Below, piece by piece: positions 27,835-36,478 of a stretch of DNA of 64,000 nucleotides (position 1 is its first letter; each line of letters starts with the position of its first letter). The DNA lies in the NCBI RefSeq assembly GCF_008271805.1, contig NZ_VSRY01000167.1:66900-130899 (forward strand), given 5' to 3'. A model generated the notes under the pieces. It ran no database searches. It saw nothing but the letters and a program-made list of their open reading frames with translations, and had not been told where the DNA came from. The position numbers were made by a program, and so were the translations under genes. The stretch comes from Streptomyces sp. TRM49041 (lineage in GTDB: Bacteria > Actinomycetota > Actinomycetes > Streptomycetales > Streptomycetaceae).

Positions 27835-29172
27835 ATGGTGCGGATGGAGGCGGTGCCCCGGAAGGCTTCGGGGCGGGACGCGGCCCGGGTCGCCGCGGTG
27901 GTGGTGGCGCCCACGCTCGCCGCCGGTGTGGTCGTACGGCGGCGCAGCGGGATGGCCCTGGCCGAGCGGTACGCCGTCGACCGACGGGCCATCGGACTGC
28001 TCGGAGAGCTGCGGCGGCGGTACGGCCCCGAGCCTTTGCGGGTGCAGCTGGCCGGCCGGCACTTCGTGCTCGTGCTGGACCCCGAGGACGCGATACACGT
28101 CCTGGACCGCACGCCCGATCCGTACTCCCCCGCCACCCGCGAGAAGCGGGCCTCGCTGGAGCAGTTCCAGCCACACGGGCTGCTGATCTCACGGGGCGCC
28201 GAGCGGGCCGCGCGGCGGGCACTCAACGAGACCGTCCTGGAGACCGGCAACCAGCTGCACAGCCTCGCCCCCCGGCTCGTACGCACCGTCCGCGAGGAGG
28301 CCGGGGCACTGTTGGCGGCCACGGGCGGCGAGCAGGGCGAGCTCGGGTGGGACGACTTCGCCCGGGGCTGGAACCGGGCCGTACGGCGTGCGGTGCTCGG
28401 GGACGCCGCCCGGGACGACACAGCGCTCACCGCCATGCTCAGCCGGCTCCGCGCCGCCGCCAACTGGTCCGCCGCCGCCCCGCGCCGCACCGGCCTGCGG
28501 GAGCGCTTCGAGCAGCGGCTGCGCGCCCATGTCGAGCGTGCCGAACCGGGCAGTCTCGCGTCCGCGATGGCCAGGGCACCGGCCGCGCCGGGCACCGACC
28601 CCGCCGGGCAGGTGCCACACTGGCTCTTCGCCTTCGAGGCGGGCGGCATCGCCGCGTGGCGGGCCCTCGCCCTGCTGGCCACGCACACGGCGAAGGACAC
28701 CCAGGTACGCAACGAGGTGGCTGTCACCGACCTGACCGAGCCCCGGCTCCTCCCGTACACCAGGGCCTGTGTCCTGGAGTCGGTACGGCTCTGGCCCACG
28801 ACCCCGTTCCTGCTGCGCGAGGCCGTGCGGGACACCAGCTGGGGCGACGGTACGTTCCCCGTGGGCACCGAGTTCCTGATCTACACGCCGTTGTTCCACC
28901 GGGACGACGCCCTGCCGTACTCCGACCGGTTCATGCCCGAGATCTGGCTCGACGGGACCGCGCAGGACACCCCCGGCCTCTTCCCGTTCAGCGCCGGACC
29001 GGGTGCCTGCCCCGGCGAGGACCTGGTGCTGTTCCTCTCGTCGACGCTGCTCGCCGCCCTCGTGGAGCGGCACACCTATCTGCCGGACAGGCCCGGGCGG
29101 CTGCGGCCCGACCGACCACTGCCCCGCACCCTCGACCACTTCGGACTGCGATTCGCGGTGCTCCCGCACTGA
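27835..29172 (+). CDS. Cytochrome P450 with atypical I-helix
   Basis: A 445-residue P450. The haem-binding loop FPFSAGPGACPG (383-394, thiolate C392) and the ExxR pair (E315, R318 in ESVR) are intact. The I-helix, normally (A/G)GxDT, reads FEAGGIAAW (267-275): the acid and alcohol that protonate bound dioxygen are both missing, as in P450s using peroxide or doing non-standard chemistry. A hydrophobic stretch near 17-34 may anchor the protein to the membrane, unusual in bacteria. It is 15 bp ahead of a PLP decarboxylase, so the two are probably one operon. Confidence 0.9.
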   Translation: MVRMEAVPRKASGRDAARVAAVVVAPTLAAGVVVRRRSGMALAERYAVDRRAIGLLGELRRRYGPEPLRVQLAGRHFVLVLDPEDAIHVLDRTPDPYSPATREKRASLEQFQPHGLLISRGAERAARRALNETVLETGNQLHSLAPRLVRTVREEAGALLAATGGEQGELGWDDFARGWNRAVRRAVLGDAARDDTALTAMLSRLRAAANWSAAAPRRTGLRERFEQRLRAHVERAEPGSLASAMARAPAAPGTDPAGQVPHWLFAFEAGGIAAWRALALLATHTAKDTQVRNEVAVTDLTEPRLLPYTRACVLESVRLWPTTPFLLREAVRDTSWGDGTFPVGTEFLIYTPLFHRDDALPYSDRFMPEIWLDGTAQDTPGLFPFSAGPGACPGEDLVLFLSSTLLAALVERHTYLPDRPGRLRPDRPLPRTLDHFGLRFAVLPH

Positions 29173-29187
29173 GGCAGGTGGCACCCC

Positions 29188-30663
29188 ATGTCCCTGAACC
29201 GTCTCGACCATCTGGGTGCCCCGGTCCTCGAAGCGATCGACCGCTACCACGAGATGGGGACGCTGGCCTTCGCGCCGCCCGGCCACAAGCAGGCCAGGGG
29301 CGCCGACCCGGCCGTGCGCAAGGTGCTGGGCGACGCGGTGTTCAAGTCGGACGTGCCCGTGTCGGGCGGCCTCGACGACCGGCGCGCCAGCGGCGGCGTC
29401 CTCCACCGCGCCGAACAGCTGATGGCCGACGCCGTCCACGCCGACCACGCCCTGTTCACCAGCTGCGGCAGTTCCCTCGCCGTGAAGGCGGCCATGCTGA
29501 CGGTCGCGGGGCCGCACGACACACTGCTGATCGGGCGGGACGCGCACGAGTCGGCCGTGGCCGGGCTCATCGTGTCGGGCATCCAGCCGGTGTGGGTGGA
29601 GCCCCAGTGGGACGAGCGGCTGCGGATCTCGTACCCGCCGTCCCCCGCCGCGTACGAGGCCGCCTTCGAACGCCACCCGGACGCGCGCGGCGCCCTGGTG
29701 ACCAGCCCCACGGCGTACGGTGCGTGCGCCGCCCTCGACGAGATCGCCCGGGTGTGTCACCGGCACGGCGCACCGCTGATCGTCGACGAGGCGTGGGGCG
29801 CGCATCTGCCGTTCCACCCGGACCTCCCGTCCTGGGCGATGGACGCGGGCGCGGACCTGGCGTTCACAAGCATCCACAAGATGGGCAGCGGCCTGGAGCA
29901 GGGCTCGGTCTGCCATCTGCGGAGCGGCCTCGTCGACCCGGCGGTGCTCAGGTCCCGCGCCGACCTGCTGGGCACCACCTCGCCGTCGGTGCTCATCTAC
30001 GCCGGGCTGGACGGCTGGCGACGGCAGATGGTGCTGTACGGCCGGGAACTGCTCGGCGAGGCCCTGCGGCTGGCTCACGAGGTGCGCGGCGAGATCGACC
30101 GGATCGAGGGCCTGCACGTGTACGGGGGCGCGGAGCTCACCGGACCGGGCCGCGGCGCAGACTTCGACCCGCTGCCGGTGGTCGTCGACGTGTCCGGCCT
30201 CGGCACCACGGGCTACCGCGCGGCCGACTGGCTGCACGGCCACCGCAGCATCGACGTCCATATGAGCGACCACCGCAGGATCGGCGCGCAGCTCACTTAC
30301 GCGGACTCCCGCGCCACCACCGCGCCGCTGCTGGACGCGCTGCGCGAGCTGGCCGAGCACGCCGACGAGGTGGCCGACGCCCGCCTGGCCGACGTGCCCG
30401 GCCCGGCCGAGCTGCGCATGGAACAGGTGTGCCCGCCGCGCGACGCGTTCTTCGCCGCGTTCGAGGACGTGCCGGTGGGCGAGGCGGCCGGCCGGGTCGC
30501 CGCCGAGATGATCACGCCGCACCCGCCCGGTGTCCCGGTGGTCCTGCCGGGTGAGCGGCTCACGGAACCGGTGCTGACCTATCTGACGTCGGGGGGGTCG
30601 GCGGGCATGCACATCCGCGATGCGGCGGATATCCGTCTGCGGACAGTGCGGGTGCGCGCGTGA
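29188..30663 (+). CDS. Orn/Lys/Arg decarboxylase family PLP enzyme
   Basis: A 491-residue fold-type I enzyme of the basic amino-acid decarboxylase family. Seen: PPGHKQARGAD near 30-40, FTSCGSSLAVKAA (cofactor phosphate loop), VDEAWGAHLPFH (D200 contacts the PLP ring nitrogen) and the Schiff-base lysine K231 in TSIHKMGSGLEQGS. The C-terminal half fits the family's small domain. The substrate is not determinable; related genes include arginine/lysine decarboxylases and some biosynthetic variants. Its start follows the P450 stop by 15 bp, with CAGGTGG as the ribosome site. Confidence 0.88.
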   Translation: MSLNRLDHLGAPVLEAIDRYHEMGTLAFAPPGHKQARGADPAVRKVLGDAVFKSDVPVSGGLDDRRASGGVLHRAEQLMADAVHADHALFTSCGSSLAVKAAMLTVAGPHDTLLIGRDAHESAVAGLIVSGIQPVWVEPQWDERLRISYPPSPAAYEAAFERHPDARGALVTSPTAYGACAALDEIARVCHRHGAPLIVDEAWGAHLPFHPDLPSWAMDAGADLAFTSIHKMGSGLEQGSVCHLRSGLVDPAVLRSRADLLGTTSPSVLIYAGLDGWRRQMVLYGRELLGEALRLAHEVRGEIDRIEGLHVYGGAELTGPGRGADFDPLPVVVDVSGLGTTGYRAADWLHGHRSIDVHMSDHRRIGAQLTYADSRATTAPLLDALRELAEHADEVADARLADVPGPAELRMEQVCPPRDAFFAAFEDVPVGEAAGRVAAEMITPHPPGVPVVLPGERLTEPVLTYLTSGGSAGMHIRDAADIRLRTVRVRA

Positions 30664-30717
30664 CGGCTGTGACATGATGCGAGGGCCTCGCCACGCGCTG
30701 TGAACGGAAGGGTTGGC

Positions 30718-30939
30718 ATGGCCTCAGGCGCCGGAAAGTGGGAGCGGGTGCCCCTCGTTCCGCAGACCCGAGACCGGCAGGCGGCAGCGGCCACCCCCAC
30801 GTCTCACCGGGGCGCCGAGGCGGCACCGCTCTTCTCGCGCCTCGCCCGGGAGTGGAGAGCCCAGGGCCGGGTCGTCCCGGGAGCGCGGGACCAGGAGTGG
30901 GAAGTCCTCGTGCGACGCCCGGTGTGGCCCGGACGCTGA
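30718..30939 (+). CDS. Hypothetical 73-residue protein
   Basis: A small basic protein (MASGAGKWERVPLVPQTRDR..., LFSRLAREWRAQGRVVPGARDQEWEVLVRRPVW). GGAAGGG lies nine bases before the ATG and codon usage has strong GC at third positions, so it is probably real. It starts 54 bp after the PLP decarboxylase and may be the third gene of that operon. The family was not recognised. Confidence 0.6.
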   Translation: MASGAGKWERVPLVPQTRDRQAAAATPTSHRGAEAAPLFSRLAREWRAQGRVVPGARDQEWEVLVRRPVWPGR

Positions 30940-31171
30940 GCCTCCGTCACCCGTTCGCGCGCGATGCGCCCGAGTGGCTCCGGCCGCCTTTCTCTACTCC
31001 CGTGACGCGTCGGCCCGTTGGCGTTCGAGTGAATCCAATACGGCGACAGTTCCGCTGGTGCCTTTTCGGTTGATTAATTCGTTGTGGTATTTGCGGCGGC
31101 AGCCGGGCCTCACCGGCTCGTGGGTCACGAAATCCGTGGCAAGACTTCCGCTGCGGAAAGGAAGCCGAGAA

Positions 31172-31405
31172 ATGAAGTGCAAGAAGGCCGCAGTGGCCGT
31201 TGCCGGTCTGTTCCTGGCCATGGGCGCCGCCGCTCCGGCGGTCGCCGACGCCGGAGCGGAGGGCCTGGCCGGCAGCTCCCCAGGCGTTCTGTCCGGGAAC
31301 GTCGTCCAGCTGCCGATCCACATGCCGCTCAACGCGTGCGGCACCAGCCTGAACATCGTCGCGCTGCTGAACCCGGCGATGGGCAACGCCTGCGTCAACG
31401 GCTGA
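31172..31405 (+). CDS. Short chaplin
   Basis: A 77-residue secreted protein: signal peptide (MKCKKAAVAVAGLFLAMGAA, cleavage near AVADA) and one chaplin domain, SSPGVLSGNVVQLPIHMPLN then ACGTSLNIVALLNPAMGNAC. The two cysteines likely form the disulfide typical of short chaplins, which assemble into amyloid-like fibrils on aerial hyphae. GGAAAGGAAG gives a ribosome site. Which of the S. coelicolor chaplins it matches is not clear. Confidence 0.93.
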   Translation: MKCKKAAVAVAGLFLAMGAAAPAVADAGAEGLAGSSPGVLSGNVVQLPIHMPLNACGTSLNIVALLNPAMGNACVNG

Positions 31406-31429
31406 CGCAGCGGTATCCGACACACCGCG

Positions 31430-31465
31430 GAAGCCGGTCCCGGAGGACGCTCCGGGACCGGCTTC
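31430..31465 (+). terminator. Terminator after the first chaplin
   Basis: A perfect 15-bp stem GAAGCCGGTCCCGGA / TCCGGGACCGGCTTC with a 6-nt loop, 24 bp past the chaplin stop. It is 38 bp before the convergent fusion gene's stop and may serve both. Confidence 0.85.
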
Positions 31466-31503
31466 CCGCCGTTCCCGGCGCGGGTCGGCCGCTCAGGCGA
31501 CGC

Positions 31504-34194
31504 TCAGGCGACGGGCCGTACGCCGTCGTCCGCCGGGCGGGACCGCGTCCCCGGCACCGCCGCCGGCAGCCTCGGCGACCGCAGCCGCCGCTCGACGCCC
31601 CGCACGAGCCGCTCGGCCGTGTAGGCGGCGCCGTACACGAACCGCATGGCCGGGCCGTACGACGGGGCGGTGAGCAGGCCGGCCAGGAACAGCCCGGGCT
31701 GGGACGACTCGAACTGCCCGCTCACCTCGGGGGCACCGCTCCCGCCGACCGTGTGCAGTTCCTCGCGCAGTTCCCCGGCCAGCACGTCCACCCGGTCCAG
31801 GCGCGGAGCGAAGCCGGTCGCCGCGATGAGGTGGTCGGTCTCCACGTCGGTCGTCAGCCCCTCGGGCCCGGACGGCCCGGCGAGGGTGAGCCGCAGCCGG
31901 GTGCCGCCCCGGCCGGCCGGTTCGGCGGCGACGACGGTCTTGCCGAGCCGTACGTCCGGCACGGCCTCGAACCGGTGCCGCAGCCACCAGGCGCCCGCCG
32001 GCCCCAGGGCGGTGGTGAAGAGCCGCTCGCGGGTCGTGGCGGGCAGCCGCCGGAAGACGCCCGGCGTACGGGCGTACAGCAGGTTCTGCCAGCCGCAGCC
32101 CAGGCCGGTGTGCGGGGCTCGGGCGGCCTCCCAGCGGCCGCGGTGCAGCGACGGGGGCACGGTGTTCCAGACGAGCCGGGTGGAGCGGGCCACCATGCGC
32201 GCGTGGGCACCGAGCTCGGTGAGGAGCACCGCGGTCTCCAGGGCCGCCTGGCCCGCGCCGACGACGGTCACGTCCTGGCCCGCGAACCGGCCCAGGTCGG
32301 TGTGGTGGCTGCTGTGCGTCACCTGGTGCGGCATCAGCGGGCGCAGCCCGGCGGGTGCGTCCAGGAACGGCATCACGCCCAGCGCGAGCGCCACCGTCCG
32401 CGCGCCGTGCACCTCGCCGTCCTCCGTCGTGACCGTGTAGCCGCCGTCCCCGCGCGCGTGGACGGCCACGACGGTGCGCGGGTCGACGGGCGGGACGGCC
32501 TGGCGGGCGAACCAGTCGCCGTACTCGGCGAAGAACCCGATCGGCAGCGGTACGCCGTGCTCGGCCCGCACCCCGCGCGTGGCGGCGTAGGCGGCGAGGC
32601 CGTACGCGCCCGCGGGGTCCGACAGGTCCGAGGCCCACGGCTCCGACTTCAGGAACATGCCGGGCGGCATGAGATGCCAGGGCCGCATGACCTGGCCGAA
32701 GACGCGGATGTCCAGGCCACGGGCGGCCGCGTGGGCGGCGACGGACAGTCCGTACGGGCCGGCGCCCACGATCACGAGATCGTCGTCGTGCATCGAACCC
32801 ACCACTTTCGTCATCGTCGGGGGGAGGGAGGGGGCAGGGACGGGAGAGGGCGAGGAGGGGGAGGAGGGGGAGGAGGGGGAGGAGGCAGCGGAGGAGGCGG
32901 AGGAGGCGGGGGCAGGGCCTCGGGCGGTCTCCGTGCTTACGGCCGGCTGCGCCGGGTTCCTGGCGCGGTTCCGCGCCCGCCACGCGTCGCGGAGCGCCTC
33001 GCGGGCGCGCCGGGCGAGGTGAGCCGTCCACGCGCGTGCCATGGCGAACGCCGGGGCCGGGTCGTCCGCCGCGTACCAGGCCGTCTCCAGGGCGCCGCCC
33101 GGGGCGTAGGCGCGCGGGCGGGGCCGGGGCGAGGTGAGGACGGACAGGGCGGCGTAGTTCTCGACGACGAACCGGCGCCCGTACGAGCGGACCAGGTCGG
33201 GCACCGGACGCCCGGTCAGGTCCAGGTGCAGGGCGCGTACGACGTCCAGGCCCCACGGGTCGGAGAACAACCGGAACTGCGCGCCGGGGCGGGGGTTGAA
33301 GTCCAGCAGGTGGTACGTGCCGGTCACCGGGTCGCGCCGGAAGTCGAGGTCCACGATGCCCCGGTAGCCGAGCGCGGCCACCAGATCGCGGGCCATGCGC
33401 TCGACGGCCGGGTTCGGCGCCCACGCCCCGACGGCCGTCAGGCCCGCGCCGTCCGGCCAGGAGCGGGCCTTCCGGCCGGTGGCCGCGACCCCGCACGCCC
33501 CGGCGCTGTCGCAGTACGCGTGGAAGAACCAGTCGCCGTCGCGGCTGCCGGGCAAATACCGCTGGAGCAGCAGCGGGCTGCCCGCCTCCGCCTCGCGCGC
33601 GTGGAGGTCGCGCACCTGCTCCACGGAGTGGGCCAGGACGGTGCTGCGCAGCCCGCTGCCCGCGGGGATCAGCCAGGGGCGGCTCCACTTGGCGACGACG
33701 GGCAGCCCGAGGGCCATGGCCATGGCTCCGGCCTCGCCGGCGTCGGCGGGGGCCAGGGTCTGCGGGTGCGGGATGCCCAGGCGGTGGCAGGTCGCGGCGA
33801 GCGCGGCCTTGTCGGCGACCAGACCGGGGAGCCCTGACGGCTGCTCAGGCAGCAGGAAGCGGCCCGCCGGGCCGCCGGGCTCCCGACGTAGTCCGTCCAG
33901 CGCGAGGGCCGTGACGTCGTCCAGGGCGAGCAGGACGGCCGGGGAGCCCGAAAGAGCATCGGAGACCTGCGCGAGCGTGCGTCGCATGTCCGTCAGGGCC
34001 GTGCTCGCCGGGCGGGGATGACACCGGCGTACGTAACGGGAGCGGGACACGGGACCGGCCGGGGTGTCGGCCACGACGTGGACCGGGACGCCCACCCGGC
34101 CCAGGGAGCGGGCCGCGCCGAGCGTGCCGTGGTGGAACGGATCGCGGTCGAACCGCATGAGCACGGCGGCGACGCGGGTGTCGAAGGGCGGCAC
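31504..34194 (-). CDS. ATP-grasp / FAD-dependent oxidoreductase fusion
   Basis: An 896-residue two-part protein. Residues about 1-400 are an ATP-grasp ligase-like domain (SGLPGLVADKAALAATCHRLG; ATP-site VVAKWSRPW; metal-binding DLDFRRDPVTG and LLDFNPRPGAQ). A Ser/Pro/Ala linker (about 424-459) joins a flavoprotein domain (IVGAGPYGLS at about 475, second Rossmann VVGAGQAALE, IAATGFAPRLD), resembling flavin monooxygenases. An internal ATG (32814) could start the flavoprotein alone, but the DNA before it is pyrimidine-rich on the coding strand with no ribosome site, so fusion is favoured. GTG at 34194 follows GAGGA. Substrate unknown; ATP-grasp suggests a carboxylate-amine ligation. Confidence 0.82.
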   Translation of the reverse strand: MPPFDTRVAAVLMRFDRDPFHHGTLGAARSLGRVGVPVHVVADTPAGPVSRSRYVRRCHPRPASTALTDMRRTLAQVSDALSGSPAVLLALDDVTALALDGLRREPGGPAGRFLLPEQPSGLPGLVADKAALAATCHRLGIPHPQTLAPADAGEAGAMAMALGLPVVAKWSRPWLIPAGSGLRSTVLAHSVEQVRDLHAREAEAGSPLLLQRYLPGSRDGDWFFHAYCDSAGACGVAATGRKARSWPDGAGLTAVGAWAPNPAVERMARDLVAALGYRGIVDLDFRRDPVTGTYHLLDFNPRPGAQFRLFSDPWGLDVVRALHLDLTGRPVPDLVRSYGRRFVVENYAALSVLTSPRPRPRAYAPGGALETAWYAADDPAPAFAMARAWTAHLARRAREALRDAWRARNRARNPAQPAVSTETARGPAPASSASSAASSPSSPSSPSSPSPVPAPSLPPTMTKVVGSMHDDDLVIVGAGPYGLSVAAHAAARGLDIRVFGQVMRPWHLMPPGMFLKSEPWASDLSDPAGAYGLAAYAATRGVRAEHGVPLPIGFFAEYGDWFARQAVPPVDPRTVVAVHARGDGGYTVTTEDGEVHGARTVALALGVMPFLDAPAGLRPLMPHQVTHSSHHTDLGRFAGQDVTVVGAGQAALETAVLLTELGAHARMVARSTRLVWNTVPPSLHRGRWEAARAPHTGLGCGWQNLLYARTPGVFRRLPATTRERLFTTALGPAGAWWLRHRFEAVPDVRLGKTVVAAEPAGRGGTRLRLTLAGPSGPEGLTTDVETDHLIAATGFAPRLDRVDVLAGELREELHTVGGSGAPEVSGQFESSQPGLFLAGLLTAPSYGPAMRFVYGAAYTAERLVRGVERRLRSPRLPAAVPGTRSRPADDGVRPVA

Positions 34195-34363
34195 GGCATG
34201 TCCTCGTCTCAATGCCCCGACTGGGCGATGAAATCCTCTGATGGCCTATGGAGAAGCCGGACCGAGTTCCCGGTCGGCCCATTGGGAATACTCATGGAGA
34301 TGACCGTCCGGAAGGGAACGACGACGAACGTCTGATTCGGGGTGTTCACCGGCGGTCTGCTGA

Positions 34364-34909
34364 TTTCCGGTTCCGTGGTGTCGGCCGGCCCGGGGGACCA
34401 CGTGGCTCCGCTGCGGGCCGGACCCGGACGCGTGGAGGAGGTACTGGAACCGCATCGTCACCGCCATGCGTGAGGTGCCCGGCCAGGAGTTCCGGTTCGA
34501 CTTCGCGCCCAATCGCGGCCGGGACGCCATTCCCTGGACCAAGGGTTGTCCGGGCGACGTCGTGGACATCGTGGGGATGGATTCCTACGACCAGCCGCCG
34601 GGCCGGACATTCGACGAGCAGGCGAACGAACCGTACGGACTGCGGCATCATGTGGAATTCGCCGCGGCCCTCGGGAAGCCTATCTCCTGTCCCGAGCGGG
34701 GGCTGTTCCGAAACGGCGACAATCCCGAGTGCATGCGGCGGGTGCTCCAATGCATCGGTGAGGACAAGCCGCTGCACCACTCGTTCAGCGATTACTGCCC
34801 GCACGGAGTCTGCAGTGCGACAGGAATACGAAGCCCGTGCGGGCCCATGGGCGTGAGCCCGTGGATGAAGCAGTGGCTCGGCGCCCAGCCGGAGCTCCGT
34901 CACGGGTGA
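34364..34909 (+). pseudogene. Glycoside hydrolase remnant (GH26-like C-terminus)
   Basis: The frame open from 34364 contains CGPDPDAWRRYWNRIVTAMR and then DFAPNRGRDAIPWTKGCPGD and VVDIVGMDSYDQPPGRTFDE, matching the C-terminal barrel of secreted GH26-type beta-mannanase-like proteins. The catalytic N-terminal half, signal peptide and start codon are missing; a stop (34361) cuts the frame. From 34466 an ATG would give 147 residues, but these could not fold alone. Recorded as decayed. A GH5 or cellulase assignment is an alternative. Confidence 0.6.
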
Positions 34910-35040
34910 GGTGCTCGGCGAACCGGTCGGTGAGGTGCGTTCACCCGTTCAGTAGAGCAACCGGCGAAAGCCTCACGCGTTGTTGATGGAGTCGGCCGCG
35001 TCGGCCGCAACGCTCGTTCCGAACCGAGGAGTGCTCCACC

Positions 35041-35280
35041 ATGTCCCGTATCGCGAAGGCTGTCGTCCTGACCTCCGCCGCAGCCGTGTCCATGGCCGGT
35101 GCCGCCGGCGTCGCGAACGCCGACGTCGACGCGCACGGCGCGACCATGAGCTCGCCCGGCGTCATCTCCGGCAACGCCGCCCAGGCCCCGATCCACATCC
35201 CGGTCGGCCTGTGCGGCAACACTGCCGATGTCATCGGGGCCCTGAACCCGGCTTTCGGCAACGCCTGCATCAACGACTGA
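35041..35280 (+). CDS. Short chaplin, second copy
   Basis: A 79-residue secreted chaplin: signal peptide MSRIAKAVVLTSAAAVSMAG, cleavage near ANADV, then the chaplin domain SSPGVISGNAAQAPIHIPVG and LCGNTADVIGALNPAFGNAC, with two cysteines. It differs from the 31172 copy in the signal and in the N-terminal extension, so it is not a recent duplicate. GGAGTG lies nine bases before the ATG. A very strong terminator follows. Confidence 0.95.
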   Translation: MSRIAKAVVLTSAAAVSMAGAAGVANADVDAHGATMSSPGVISGNAAQAPIHIPVGLCGNTADVIGALNPAFGNACIND

Positions 35281-35301
35281 CGCCGGAAGACGATCCACGC
35301 G

Positions 35302-35340
35302 AACGGCGCCGCCCCCCGGGACACCGGGGGCGGCGCCGTT
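35302..35340 (+). terminator. Terminator after the second chaplin
   Basis: A perfect 15-bp stem (arms AACGGCGCCGCCCCC and its complement GGGGGCGGCGCCGTT, 35302-35316 and 35326-35340) with a 9-nt loop, 21 bp past the stop. The rest of the 333-bp gap to 35614 holds no supported gene. Confidence 0.85.
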
Positions 35341-35613
35341 CCGTGTGCGGCCACCCCTTGGCGGCGCACGGTGGTGTCACCAGTCCGACGTATCACCGGA
35401 AGGAAGACCACGAATGCTTCTTTCACACTGGTACGAGAATATGACCGCCACACATCATTCGGGTGCAGTGTCGAGAATTCCCACGACATGGAGTTTCCGC
35501 CGCGCGGGGGACTCGTTACAGAAGCAGAGAGCGCCGCCCAGGGACCGGACAAATAAGCGGTCCACGGCGCGAGTTGTTACGCACGACGCCCTTCCAGGAA
35601 GGATTCACTCCCG

Positions 35614-35889
35614 ATGAAGCCCACGAAGGTTGCTGCGGTCGTCGCCGGCTCCGTCATGGCGATGGGCGCGGCCGCACCGGCCTTTGCCGCTGACACTCTT
35701 ACCCCCGCCAGCCTCAACGGGGCGGTGGACACGCTGGGCAAGCGCGGCCTGGCCGAGGCGGTCCCCGCGGAAGCCGTGAGCAAGGTGACCGACAACAACC
35801 TGGTCGGCAAGGTCTCGGACACCACCGGCGGGCTGGACGCCACGGAGAGGACCGCGCCGCTGCTGGGTGGACTCCCGGTCGGCAGGTAA
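35614..35889 (+). CDS. Small secreted protein of unknown family
   Basis: A 91-residue protein with a clear signal peptide (MKPTKVAAVVAGSVMAMGAA, cleavage near AFAAD). The mature part of about 65 residues has no cysteine and reads TPASLNGAVDTLGKRGLAEA, then AVSKVTDNNLVGKVSDTTGG. The signal is similar to those of the chaplins nearby, and it is the third small secreted gene in this locus, which points to a cell-surface role, unproven. GGAAGG precedes the ATG. Confidence 0.75.
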   Translation: MKPTKVAAVVAGSVMAMGAAAPAFAADTLTPASLNGAVDTLGKRGLAEAVPAEAVSKVTDNNLVGKVSDTTGGLDATERTAPLLGGLPVGR

Positions 35890-36478
35890 CACAAGGAACG
35901 GACGGCCGGGAGGGGGCCGGGGGGAATGGAGACGTTCCCGCCCGTCCCCTTCGTCGCGCGCTGCGACCAGGCGAATTCCGAGCCTTTCTCGGCGGTGCTC
36001 GTTCATTCAGACAGCAACGTGCTCACCAGTCCAGGTCCGGGAAGGTGCACGTAGAAATGAACGTGAGGTCACAGGCCGGCCTCCCCGGACTCCTGAACCA
36101 CCCGCGCCGCGTGGGGGTGAAGGAAGCATTCGCCCCGCCACCCGTATGACAACCGCTCGTTACACCCGACGGCTTGTCGCATGGTCACCGGCCTGCGGAA
36201 CCCGCCGGGCACCGACGCACCCAGCGTCGTCGCCCCGGGCTCCGCGGGCCATTCCCGTGCCCGGCTTCCCCGGGTGGCCCGAGTCGCCGCTTCGCCCCCT
36301 GCGGAGTGGCGGGCGGTGGACTCCCTCCCGGGGTTCAGAGCGACCTTAAGCCGGAAACCGTTCCGGAACGCGAAGCCGAATCCCGTACCCGTCAAGGTGA
36401 ATCGAGCCGAACGAGTTTCGGCCGAACAGGTGAAAACACACCGAACCGTCCTCATTCGCGCCACTAGTATCCGGCGGC
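35890..36478. other. 589-bp intergenic region
   Basis: No reading frame here has a plausible start, codon bias and product. The sequence is lower in GC towards 36350-36470, just before the DUF5949 gene, where a promoter is likely. A short hypothetical minus-strand frame (36069-36464) shows no family resemblance and was not called. Confidence 0.6.

Noticed and set aside
28189..30675. An 828-codon minus-strand frame opposite the P450 and decarboxylase
   Set aside because: Both sense genes carry full catalytic motifs; this frame is antisense noise.
32814..32814. A separate start for the flavoprotein half of the fusion
   Set aside because: The coding-strand DNA before the ATG is CCTCCC-rich and lacks a ribosome site; a fusion is the simpler reading.
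31084..33837. A 917-codon plus-strand frame opposite the ATP-grasp/FAD fusion
   Set aside because: The true gene is on the minus strand with clear ATP-grasp and Rossmann motifs; this is its shadow.
36069..36464. A 131-residue minus-strand protein
   Set aside because: No ribosome site, atypical composition for this genome and no recognisable family.
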